Assembly: GCF_036208045.1 (NCBI RefSeq)
Contig: NZ_CP121472.1
Coordinates: 3,297,531-3,361,530 of the forward strand
DNA from: Thiorhodovibrio winogradskyi
GTDB lineage: Bacteria > Pseudomonadota > Gammaproteobacteria > Chromatiales > Chromatiaceae
Length of the DNA stretch: 64,000 nt
Direction: 5' to 3'
Shown here piece by piece: positions 1 through 6,805 of this stretch. A program made the translations under genes and the position numbers. Within the stretch, counting starts at the first letter, position 1. Each line of letters starts with the position of its first letter. Below the pieces are notes generated by a model. That model was not told the DNA's origin, searched no databases, and worked only from the letters and a program-made list of their open reading frames with translations.

Positions 1-420
1 CAAAACGACGGAAGCCCCCTGACGGCGCGCATCCGTGGTCAGTTGAATCAGCCCTTCCCGCACCAGTCCCTCGATGGCCGCGCGCAGGGTGCCGATGGTG
101 AACCCGGTCATGTCTTCGAGTTGCTCCAAGGTCGTGTCCCCCTCGACGCCATCGACCAGCGCCAGCAACAGCAACTTCTCGCTCGGCGGGCGCCGGGACA
201 TCCACACCCACTGCCGCCAGCTGTCGTGGTTGAGCCCATCCAGGAGGGAACGCAGGCCCAGACTGCCCATGTCCAGGACCGCCGCCAGTTGTGCCAATAC
301 CGCCGGCTCCGGGACGGCATCGCCGGTCTCAATCCGCGAGACGGTCGATTGCGGCATCCTCATTCGCTCGCCCAGCTCCCGTTGGGTCAGTCCCATGGCC
401 AGGCGGGCACGACGAATCAA
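1..420 (-). CDS. XRE-type helix-turn-helix regulator, cut at window edge and clipped at its 5' end
   Basis: Reading leftward from 420, the frame runs open to the window edge (140 codons). The N-terminus is a Cro/CI-type HTH: RRARLAMGLTQRELGERM, then PQSTVSRIETG, the recognition helix. After it comes a region resembling a winged helix (EKLLLLALVDGVEG, then TIGTLRAAIEGLVREGLI). No ATG stands before helix 1; the only in-frame candidate is TTG at 420, three codons after a TGA stop at 430-432. The reading frame therefore probably lost its native start when the IS21-like end at 428 was inserted. Expression may have ended or may use the weak TTG. The HTH call is firm; the target genes are unknown and the C-terminus lies outside the window. 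Confidence 0.6.
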   Translation of the reverse strand, partial: MIRRARLAMGLTQRELGERMRMPQSTVSRIETGDAVPEPAVLAQLAAVLDMGSLGLRSLLDGLNHDSWRQWVWMSRRPPSEKLLLLALVDGVEGDTTLEQLEDMTGFTIGTLRAAIEGLVREGLIQLTTDARRQGASVVL

Positions 421-427
421 CCGCGAC

Positions 428-480
428 TGTCAGCGCCGACCTGAAAATGTAACCCAGTGGTCGGCTTGAACATGTAGAGA
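428..480 (+). mobile_element. solitary IS21-family-like terminal end
   Basis: The stretch starts TGTCAGCGCCGACCTGAAAA and continues with ATGTAACCCAGTGGTCGGC and TTGAACATGTAGAGA. A TGTCAG terminus followed by spaced repeats of a TGAAxATGTA(A/G) type is what IS21-family ends look like. No istA or istB reading frame follows, so only about 50 bp of one end is left. It abuts the truncated HTH gene on its left. This is recognised from memory of the family pattern, not from a database match. Confidence 0.4.
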
Positions 481-575
481 AGATTTTCTTCTCCGTGTTC
501 TTTTCCCTCCTTTTTTTATTCTTTTCTTCCTCTTCCTCTTTCTCTTCTTCTGCATTCCCTGCTTGTTCTGACTTT
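481..575. repeat. homopyrimidine-rich tract
   Basis: About 95 bases on the plus strand are almost entirely C and T, with runs such as CCTCCTTTTTTT and CTTCCTCTTCCTCTTTCTC. The composition is very unlike the GC-rich surroundings. It lies between the IS21-like end and the zinc-ribbon gene. Such tracts can form triplex structures, but nothing here shows that it does. Open frames across it are low-complexity and unlikely to be coding. Confidence 0.6.
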
Positions 576-647
576 TCTTCGGCGTCGTCTTGGGCGGTGA
601 AGCCCGCTGATATTGGCCATGCTTGGGGTAACGTGGAGGACCCCCAA

Positions 648-1073
648 GTGAAACGACGAAGACGGCGCAAGTGTTTGCACTGCGGTGAATTATTCCATCC
701 TGACGCGCGCAACGTGCACCACCAGCGTTACTGCGGCAAGGGCGAATGTCGCCGTGCCAGCAAAGCGGCCAGTCAGCGGCGCTGGCTGGATAAAGCAGCC
801 AACCGCGACTATTTCCGCGGCCCGTCCAATGTGGAGCGCGTGCGTGACTGGCGGGCGAAGCACCCCGGCTACGCCCGCGCCCGCCCGGCACAAGGGGCGG
901 GGGCGTTACAAGAGGACTGCGCGGCGCAAGTGGCTGAAATAAATAGCGATTCAGAGCACTTAAACAGCAACGCGTTACAAGATCTCTTGGGCGCGCAAGA
1001 GATTGTTCTCATTGGACTTATCGCCAACTTAACCGGCTCGGCGTTACAAGAAGCTATGCCGCATGCGGCATAG
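648..1073 (+). CDS. zinc-ribbon protein of mobile-element type, C-terminus altered
   Basis: The protein has 141 residues. The GTG start at 648 is chosen because GTGGAGGA lies just upstream and the basic zinc-ribbon region begins right there; an upstream open extension is a pyrimidine tract. The N-terminus is KRRRRRKCLHCGELFHPDAR followed by HHQRYCGKGECRRASKAASQ, a Cys4-type zinc finger (CxxC ... CxxxxC). The next motif, RDYFRGPSNVERVRDWRAKHPGY, resembles a family of unnamed proteins that recur beside transposases and recombinases. The last codons run into a perfect 32-bp palindrome, so the native C-terminus (expected to continue after GSALQ) seems to have been replaced by AMPHAA. Probable DNA-binding role; function unknown. 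Confidence 0.55.
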   Translation: MKRRRRRKCLHCGELFHPDARNVHHQRYCGKGECRRASKAASQRRWLDKAANRDYFRGPSNVERVRDWRAKHPGYARARPAQGAGALQEDCAAQVAEINSDSEHLNSNALQDLLGAQEIVLIGLIANLTGSALQEAMPHAA

Positions 1074-1079
1074 CTTCTT
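1048..1079. repeat. perfect 32-bp palindrome
   Basis: Sixteen bases (AAGAAGCTATGCCGCA) are followed at once by their exact reverse complement, centred between 1063 and 1064. It contains the stop codon of the zinc-ribbon gene and a T-run at 1077-1080, so the RNA could also act as a terminator hairpin. It carries two of the five TATGCCG heptamers of the neighbouring cluster. Confidence 0.85.
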
Positions 1080-1162
1080 TTATGCCGTGCGCGACGTTAT
1101 GCCGATCGGGCACCGCCCGTCCGCGCGGTGCCGGCTCGTGCGGGCGGGCGATTCGGCATAAT
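1055..1162. repeat. cluster of five TATGCCG half-sites, possible recombinase attachment region
   Basis: TATGCCG occurs at 1055-1061, 1081-1087 and 1098-1104, and its complement CGGCATA at 1066-1072 and 1154-1160. The outer pair TTATGCCGATCG (1097-1108) and CGATTCGGCATAA (1149-1161) forms an imperfect inverted repeat around a GC-rich core. The cluster sits directly downstream of a tyrosine-recombinase fragment, so it may be the end or core site bound by that recombinase. The site role is inference. Confidence 0.45.
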
Positions 1163-1171
1163 CGCCCTCGC

Positions 1172-1480
1172 CTAGAGACCGTTGAGGAATTGTAGGAGAC
1201 GGTCGTCGGCCTGGAAGCGGCCCGGTTGGCCTGGATGGGGTTGGACCTTTTCCAGGGCAGCCTCCTTGAGGGCCAGATGTGCGTCGAGGTAGATCTGGGT
1301 GGTCTTGATCGACTCATGCCCCAGCCAGAGCGCGATCACGGTCGGCTCCACACCGGCCTGGAGAAGCTCCATGGCGGCGGTGTGGCGAGCGACATGAGGC
1401 GAGACGCGTTTGTTGGCCAGCGACGGGCAGGTGCGGGTGGCCGCCGCCGCATGCTTGGCGAACAGAGGCTCTTTATCTGC
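1172..1480 (-). pseudogene. C-terminal fragment of a tyrosine recombinase (RIT-like)
   Basis: On the minus strand, homology-like sequence begins near SAADKEPLF and runs through RVSPHVARHTAAMELLQ, IALWLGHESIKTTQIYL and the end LLQFLNGL. These carry the catalytic HxxR, the LGH histidine and the nucleophile tyrosine (QIY). About two thirds of a normal recombinase is missing at the N-terminus, including the first catalytic arginine. The C-terminal wording (ALWLGHES, then a GRxxxDDRLLxFL tail) is typical of recombinases found as triplets in RIT elements. The break point near 1465-1475 is also where the divergent acetyltransferase fragment starts, so one deletion or insertion clipped both. Confidence 0.7.
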
Positions 1481-1905
1481 GGCGCTGTGCATCCCAGGAT
1501 GTGCGGCGAGGCATTGCCCGCGTTTTCGTCGCCACACCCCCTGATGAGACGATACGTCCCGCCGGTTTTTTCGCGCTCAGTGCGGGGAGCATTCGTGCCG
1601 AGACCTTGCCACCAGAGATAGCCCGCAAGCTGCCTCGCTATCCGGTGCCGGTTGCGTTACTTGGACGCTTGGCCGTTGATTTGAATTTCCAGGGCCGTGG
1701 GTTAGGGTCGATCTTGCTCTCCGATGCCTGCCGCAAAGTGGCGCGGGCGAGCCAGGTCCTTTCCGTCGCCGCGATTGTGGTGGATGCCAAGGACGCATCA
1801 GCAGCGGCCTTTTATCGACACTTTGGTTTCCTGCCTTTGCCCGGTTGCCCAGAGCGCCTGCTGCTGCCAGCACATGTTTTAAAGGGTCTTCAAGACATCG
1901 CTTAA
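1465..1905 (+). pseudogene. GNAT acetyltransferase lacking its N-terminus
   Basis: The readable product from GTG 1501 has 134 residues: ARVFVATPP, GFFALSAGSIRAETLPPEIA, LLGRLAVDLNFQGRGLGSIL (acetyl-CoA loop Q/RGxGxG/L) and AAFYRHFGFLPLPG. In-frame similarity extends back to about 1465 (YLRRCASQDVRRG), without a start codon. Members of this GNAT group, including TacT-like toxins that acetylate aminoacyl-tRNA, normally have some 30 more residues before this point and are paired with a DUF1778/RHH antitoxin. Neither is present. The first strands of the GNAT fold are missing, so it is probably inactive; translation from GTG 1501 remains possible. Confidence 0.65.
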
Positions 1906-1993
1906 AGTGGATGACAACCATCTGGGATTAACGCTGCCCCGATTGCTTCCAATACAGCGCCATCACCATCTTTGTTGACGGTCCTGCCTCCCG

Positions 1994-2665
1994 ATGCTTA
2001 AACGCCGCAGCCGCGAGATCTCCATCTTCAACCTGTCGATGCTCGATGTCTTCGCGAGCGCGATGGCAGCTTTCTTGATCATCATGATCATCCTGCTGCC
2101 GTATTACGACCGCGACGCCATCGCCGAGCAATCCTGGATCGCGGAATTGGAGCAGGACTTGAACGCCGCCCAGGAGGCCTTGTCCCGATCCGAGGCGGCG
2201 CATGCTGCCACAGAGGCTGAGGCCGGCGCAGCGCGGGCTGAGGCTGAACAGCAGCAACAGCGAGCGGATCGCTTGGCGAGTCGCTTGGCGCGCACATTCT
2301 TGGTGCTGTACATTCGCTGGAACACACTCGATGACATCGACCTTCATGTGATCGACCCCAGCGGCGCTGAATTCTTTTTCGAGCACAAGACCCGATCTGG
2401 CCGCCCTGGCGAACTCAGTGAAGATACTGTCAACGGACCAGGCAATGAGGTCTGGGAGGTGCGCGATGCCCCTTCGGGCGACTATCGCATTGTCGCTCAC
2501 CTGTTCAAAGTCAAAGACCGTCGCAAGCCGGTAGAGGTTCAAGGCCGGGTGTTTCATCGCGACGGCAGTAACGCCTTTCCCAATGTCCAACTCCATCGCT
2601 CGGATGCGTCGGTGCTCATCACCACCATTCAAGTCGATAACGATGGAAACGTAACGCTGCGATAG
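1994..2665 (+). CDS. membrane protein: TolR/ExbD-like TM segment, coiled coil, DUF2135-like domain
   Basis: The protein has 223 residues. A short basic N-terminus is followed by one TM segment at about 15-38 (LSMLDVFASAMAAFLIIMII), with Asp18 at its cytoplasmic edge. The pattern N-x4-D-V followed by hydrophobic residues resembles TolR, whose gene in this window reads NVVPYIDVMMVLLVIFMV. Residues 48-98 are a coiled coil rich in Ala, Glu and Gln. Residues 100-223 form a beta-rich domain starting LYIRWNTLDDIDLHVIDPSG, with a later GDYRIVAHLF, which resembles DUF2135/YfaP-type domains. The C-terminal domain should be periplasmic. The kinase gene begins about 110 bp downstream on the same strand. 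No ExbB/TolQ/MotA-like gene adjoins it. Function unknown. Confidence 0.65.
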   Translation: MLKRRSREISIFNLSMLDVFASAMAAFLIIMIILLPYYDRDAIAEQSWIAELEQDLNAAQEALSRSEAAHAATEAEAGAARAEAEQQQQRADRLASRLARTFLVLYIRWNTLDDIDLHVIDPSGAEFFFEHKTRSGRPGELSEDTVNGPGNEVWEVRDAPSGDYRIVAHLFKVKDRRKPVEVQGRVFHRDGSNAFPNVQLHRSDASVLITTIQVDNDGNVTLR

Positions 2666-2778
2666 TCGATCAGTGCAAAACCGAGCGTCTTGCTGTGTTG
2701 CAGCTTGCTGTCTTCGCAGCGATGACAGCACAGAATGCCACAATCGATCATGAGATCTCTGAAGTGACAGGACAGCCG

Positions 2779-4179
2779 ATGCCAACTGCTACCCAACCTG
2801 CCGAATTGTGTCCCGGATGTTTTCAGCTGAAGGGTGCTGCCAATCCCTGCCCACACTGCGGCTTCGATGAGACGGCCCCGCGACCGCTGCAAGCACTGCC
2901 GCTGCGAACGCAGCTCAACGAACAGTTCGTTGTCGGTCGGGTGCTTGGCAAGCCTGGGGGGTTTGGTATCACTTACCTCGCCTGGGACCGGATACTCGAA
3001 GCCACGGTTGCCATCAAGGAATACCTGCCCCGCGAGCTGGCCATGCGTGCGCAGGACAGCCGCGCCCTGCATCCGCACAGCCAGGAGGAAAGCGACCTGT
3101 TCCGCTACGGTCTGGAGCAATTCCTCGCCGAGGCGCGGACGCTGGCCAAGCTGGACCATCCCAATTTGGTGCGCGTGCGGCAGTTCTTCGAGGCCAACGG
3201 CACCGCCTATCTGGTGACGGATTACTACCAGGGCTGCTCGCTGGCCGAGCATCTGGAGCGCCAGCCCGGCGGAAAGATGAGCGAGCCCGACGCCCTGGCG
3301 CTGATGCAGCCGATCTTGGATGGCCTGCGCGCCGTCCACGCCAAAGGCTTCCTGCACCGCGACATCAAGCCACAGAACATTTACCTGGCTCAGACCGACA
3401 GCGGCAGCGTGCGCCCCATCCTGCTCGACTTCGGCGCTGCCCGGCAGGCGATGGGGGATCGCAGCCGCTCGCTGTCGGTGGTGATCAGTCCGGGCTACGC
3501 GCCCTTTGAGCAATACCACCGCAAAGGCCAGCAAGGGCCGGCGACTGACATCTATGGCGCGGCGGCGGTGCTGTATCGGATGCTCACTGGCGTGGCGCCG
3601 CCGGAAGCGACCGAGCGAATGGCGGGGGATGACTTGCGCCCGGCGGCTGACTTCGGCATCGACGCAGCGATCAGCGGGGCTCTGACGCAGGCGTTGGCGA
3701 TAAAGATGGACGAGCGGCCAGCGTCGATTGGGGTTTTCCAGCAGGCGCTGAATTGGCAAGTAATGGATTTTGATGAGGAGCACGGCATTCAATCTGCGCG
3801 TACCGAGATTAAGCACTCAGCGCTGCGGGTGCCAGAGTTGCAAGAGCATCCTTTGAAAAGACCTGGAGGACGCGTCGGTCGGATGCTGATTGTACTGATT
3901 GGCCTGACATCACTCGCCGGTTTAATCGGTGCGGCGCTATGGAGGGATGCGCAAGAGCGCGCGCGCCAGGAAGCGGCATTCTCTGCGCAGTTAATCGAGC
4001 AGGACAGGACAGCCTATGCCGCCGCTGAAGAAACGGATACAGCTGAAGCCTATCGGGCATACCTGAGCGCCTGCGTGCCCTCAAGCTCCAGTCCCTCCAG
4101 CCAGTCCCCCCAACCATCTACCCCAAAGCATCATGCGCGCGCTCGCCAGAGCGCCGCTCGCCGTTACGTCTCAAGATAG
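2779..4179 (+). CDS. zinc-ribbon Ser/Thr protein kinase with one TM segment
   Basis: Start ATG 2779 follows AGGACA; longer starts (GTG 2695, ATG 2722) have no ribosome site. Residues 11-27 form a zinc ribbon (CPGC ... CPHC). The kinase domain follows: LGKPGGFGITYLA (glycine loop), VAIKEYLP (lysine), HRDIKPQN with catalytic Asp195, LLDFGAARQ with Asp217, and SPGYAPFEQY. This is a complete active-site set of the bacterial Hanks type. A TM segment lies near 370-389 (LIVLIGLTSLAGLIG). Beyond about residue 450 the sequence turns into Ser/Pro/Arg-rich text (SSSSPSSQSPQPSTP), unlike a folded domain; a frameshift near 4075 is possible. It probably works with the upstream TM protein, but substrates are unknown. 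Confidence 0.85.
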   Translation: MPTATQPAELCPGCFQLKGAANPCPHCGFDETAPRPLQALPLRTQLNEQFVVGRVLGKPGGFGITYLAWDRILEATVAIKEYLPRELAMRAQDSRALHPHSQEESDLFRYGLEQFLAEARTLAKLDHPNLVRVRQFFEANGTAYLVTDYYQGCSLAEHLERQPGGKMSEPDALALMQPILDGLRAVHAKGFLHRDIKPQNIYLAQTDSGSVRPILLDFGAARQAMGDRSRSLSVVISPGYAPFEQYHRKGQQGPATDIYGAAAVLYRMLTGVAPPEATERMAGDDLRPAADFGIDAAISGALTQALAIKMDERPASIGVFQQALNWQVMDFDEEHGIQSARTEIKHSALRVPELQEHPLKRPGGRVGRMLIVLIGLTSLAGLIGAALWRDAQERARQEAAFSAQLIEQDRTAYAAAEETDTAEAYRAYLSACVPSSSSPSSQSPQPSTPKHHARARQSAARRYVSR

Positions 4180-4379
4180 ACCAGATGCTGGCGAGCCATG
4201 GAAGTGGCCCCGCAACCGCCCGTTTTTTGGGCAACATCAATCCTGCGTGCAAAAAGCACCATCGCAATGCTGCGAAAAAAGCCGATTGGGTTTAATGTTA
4301 GGGTCTTACGCCCGATCGCTCTTTAGTCTTGCCCGAGCGGCCGGCGCGATCATGCAATCCCAAGCGACAGGAGACCCTG

Positions 4380-5651
4380 ATGGATCGCCAGCAAGCTGCC
4401 AAGTTCATGCTCGACTGCCTACGCATGATGATGGCCCGCAAGGGCTCCGACCTCTTTGTGAGCGCCGATTTCCCCCCTGCCTGCAAGATTGACGGCAAAC
4501 TCACGCCGCTGAGCGAAAAACCACTGAGCGCGGAACAAACCGGCGTGCTGGTACGTTCCATCATGAACGATTACCAGCTCAAGGAATATGACGCCAACAA
4601 GGAATGCAACTTCGCCATCAGCCCTGCCGGCATCGGGCGCTTTCGCGTCAACGCCTTTGTCCAGCAGGGACGTGCCGGCGTGGTCTTGCGCACCATCCCA
4701 ACGGAAATACCTGAGATCGACGACCTCGGACTGCCGCCGGTGCTCAAAGACCTGGTGCTGACCAAACGCGGCATGATTTTGGTCGTCGGCGGCACCGGAT
4801 CGGGTAAATCCACCAGCTTGGCCGCCATGATCGGCTACCGCAACGAGAAAACCCACGGCCATATCATCACCATTGAGGATCCGGTGGAATTTGTGCATCG
4901 CCACCGCAACTGCCTGATCACTCAGCGTGAGGTGGGGGTGGATACCGACTCCTGGGACAATGCCTTGGTCAACACCCTACGTCAGGCGCCCAATGTGATT
5001 CTGATCGGCGAGATACGTCAACGCGAGACCATGGAGCATGCCATCAATTTCTCCGAGACCGGCCACCTGTGCCTGTCCACCTTGCATGCAAACAACGCCA
5101 ACCAGGCGCTGGACCGCATCATCAACATGTTCCCGGAAGAACGCCGAGCGCAGTTGCTGATGGATCTGTCGCTTAATCTCAAGGCGGTGATCTCCCAGCG
5201 TCTACTGCCGCGCATCGGCGGTGGGCGGGTCGCCGCGATTGAGATCATGATCAACAGCCCGCTGATTCAGGATCTGATCTTCAAAGGCAAGGTGCATGAG
5301 ATCAAATCCGTCATGAAGCGCTCGCGCGAGCAGGGCATGCAGACCTTCGACATGGCGTTGTTCGATCTCTATGAGGCAGGACTCATCACGCTCGAGGACG
5401 GCCTGCGCAATGCCGACTCAACCAACGAACTGCGTTTGAAAATCAAGCTTGAAAGCGCCGACGCGACCGAAGGCGATGCCTTTGGCGACACCCAGGGGTT
5501 CGCCCTGGTGGGCGAGGACGAAGAAGACCTTCCGCCGGAGCAGCTTGGCAAAAAGCCCTCTGGAGAGGATGCCTCGGAAACAGCCTTTGACCTCGACAGT
5601 TTTGATCTTGCCGAAGCCTCGCTGGACTTGGAATCAGACTTTAAACGCTGA
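4380..5651 (+). CDS. pilU: PilU-type twitching motility ATPase with acidic C-terminal tail
   Basis: The protein has 423 residues from ATG 4380, preceded by AGGAG. It is a hexameric type IV pilus retraction ATPase of the PilT/PilU class. Visible motifs are KGSDLFVSAD (N-terminal PAS-like domain), GGTGSGKST (Walker A, about residue 137), HIITIEDPVEF (Asp box), LIGEIRQRETM (Walker B) and LSTLHANNANQ (His box). The wording ECNFAIS, GYRNEKTHGHI and LMDLSLNLKAVISQRL is typical of PilU rather than PilT. The C-terminal 60 residues are acidic and Asp/Leu-rich (LDSFDLAEASLDLESDF). A second PilU-like gene follows after 47 bp. No pilT is in the window. Confidence 0.88.
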   Translation: MDRQQAAKFMLDCLRMMMARKGSDLFVSADFPPACKIDGKLTPLSEKPLSAEQTGVLVRSIMNDYQLKEYDANKECNFAISPAGIGRFRVNAFVQQGRAGVVLRTIPTEIPEIDDLGLPPVLKDLVLTKRGMILVVGGTGSGKSTSLAAMIGYRNEKTHGHIITIEDPVEFVHRHRNCLITQREVGVDTDSWDNALVNTLRQAPNVILIGEIRQRETMEHAINFSETGHLCLSTLHANNANQALDRIINMFPEERRAQLLMDLSLNLKAVISQRLLPRIGGGRVAAIEIMINSPLIQDLIFKGKVHEIKSVMKRSREQGMQTFDMALFDLYEAGLITLEDGLRNADSTNELRLKIKLESADATEGDAFGDTQGFALVGEDEEDLPPEQLGKKPSGEDASETAFDLDSFDLAEASLDLESDFKR

Positions 5652-5698
5652 GATTTGTCTCTCCTCGCCCCGCGCATGGCACAACATCGGGATCGTCC

Positions 5699-6754
5699 AT
5701 GGATATCACCCCCTACCTGAAACTCATGGTGCAAAAACGGGCCTCCGACCTGTTTTTCACTGCTGGCACGCAAGTCAAGATCAAGATTGACGGCGTGATC
5801 CAATCGATCGGAGACACTATATTCGATAATACAATGTGCACCAGCGCTATTCATTCGGTTTTGACCAGGGAGCAAATTGAATTTTTTGAAACCCATCGGG
5901 AAATCGACTTCGGCATCGGCCTGACCGGGCAAGGGCGTTTTCGCATCAACGCTTTTCATCAGCGCGGCACCGCAGCCATGGTGATCCGCTACCTAAGCAG
6001 TAAAATTCCAAGTATTGAGGATCTTGGCCTGCCGGACATTCTCAAGCGTTTAATCATGCACAGACGCGGCATCATTCTGATGGTGGGTGCCACAGGCTCT
6101 GGCAAATCAACCACCCTGGCCGCCATGATCGACCACCGCAACAACTCCAAGCCTGGTCATATTCTAACGATTGAAGATCCGATCGAGTATCTGCATTCGC
6201 ACAAGCAATCCATTGTCAATCAACGCGAACTCGGTCTGGACACCCTAGACTATGCCACCGCTCTGAAAAGCGCGCTGCGTGAGGCGCCTGATGTGATTCA
6301 AATCGGCGAAATCCGCACCCGCGAGACCATGGAGGCCGCCATTGAACTGTCCGGCACCGGCCACCTGGCCATTTCCACCCTGCACGCTAATAATGCCTAT
6401 CAAACCATGGAGCGCATCATCAATATGTTCCCCATGGAGATGCACAAAACGCTCTTTATGGATTTGTCCTTGAACCTGCGCGCTATTATTTCTCAACGCC
6501 TGGTGCGCACGTTAGAGGGAAAGCGGGTCGCGGCTATCGAGATTCTGATGAATACTCCGCACATCAGCGACCTGATCCGCGAAGGACGGGTGGATGAAAT
6601 GCGCCAGGCCATGGCGGAGAGCAAAGAAGAAGGCATGATCACCTTCGACAATGCTTTGCTCAAGCTTTACCGTGACGGCCTCATTTCATTGGAAGAGTGC
6701 CTTGGCAATGCCGACTCGGCGGCCAACCTGGAGGCGCGGATCAACTTCGGTTGA
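5699..6754 (+). CDS. second PilT/PilU-family retraction ATPase
   Basis: A 351-residue protein starting MDITPYLKLMVQKRASDLFF. Motifs are GATGSGKSTTLAAMIDHRN (Walker A), HILTIEDPIEYLH, IQIGEIRTRETME (Walker B) and LAISTLHANNAYQ. It shares the PilU hallmark LFMDLSLNLRAIISQRL with its neighbour but lacks the acidic tail, and its N-terminus (MDIT) resembles PilT. It is probably a diverged PilU paralog helping pilus retraction at the inner membrane. The 47-bp gap and common orientation suggest an operon with the preceding gene. Confidence 0.85.
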   Translation: MDITPYLKLMVQKRASDLFFTAGTQVKIKIDGVIQSIGDTIFDNTMCTSAIHSVLTREQIEFFETHREIDFGIGLTGQGRFRINAFHQRGTAAMVIRYLSSKIPSIEDLGLPDILKRLIMHRRGIILMVGATGSGKSTTLAAMIDHRNNSKPGHILTIEDPIEYLHSHKQSIVNQRELGLDTLDYATALKSALREAPDVIQIGEIRTRETMEAAIELSGTGHLAISTLHANNAYQTMERIINMFPMEMHKTLFMDLSLNLRAIISQRLVRTLEGKRVAAIEILMNTPHISDLIREGRVDEMRQAMAESKEEGMITFDNALLKLYRDGLISLEECLGNADSAANLEARINFG

Positions 6755-6805
6755 GGCAATTGCCTATCCTCCAATCCAACACCGCGTTCGGAAACAGCGC
6801 GATCA

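Noticed and set aside
1096-1162. Integron attC site
   Set aside because: The inverted repeat does not show the RYYYAAC/GTTRRRY core consensus and there is no intI; a tyrosine-recombinase end is the better idea.
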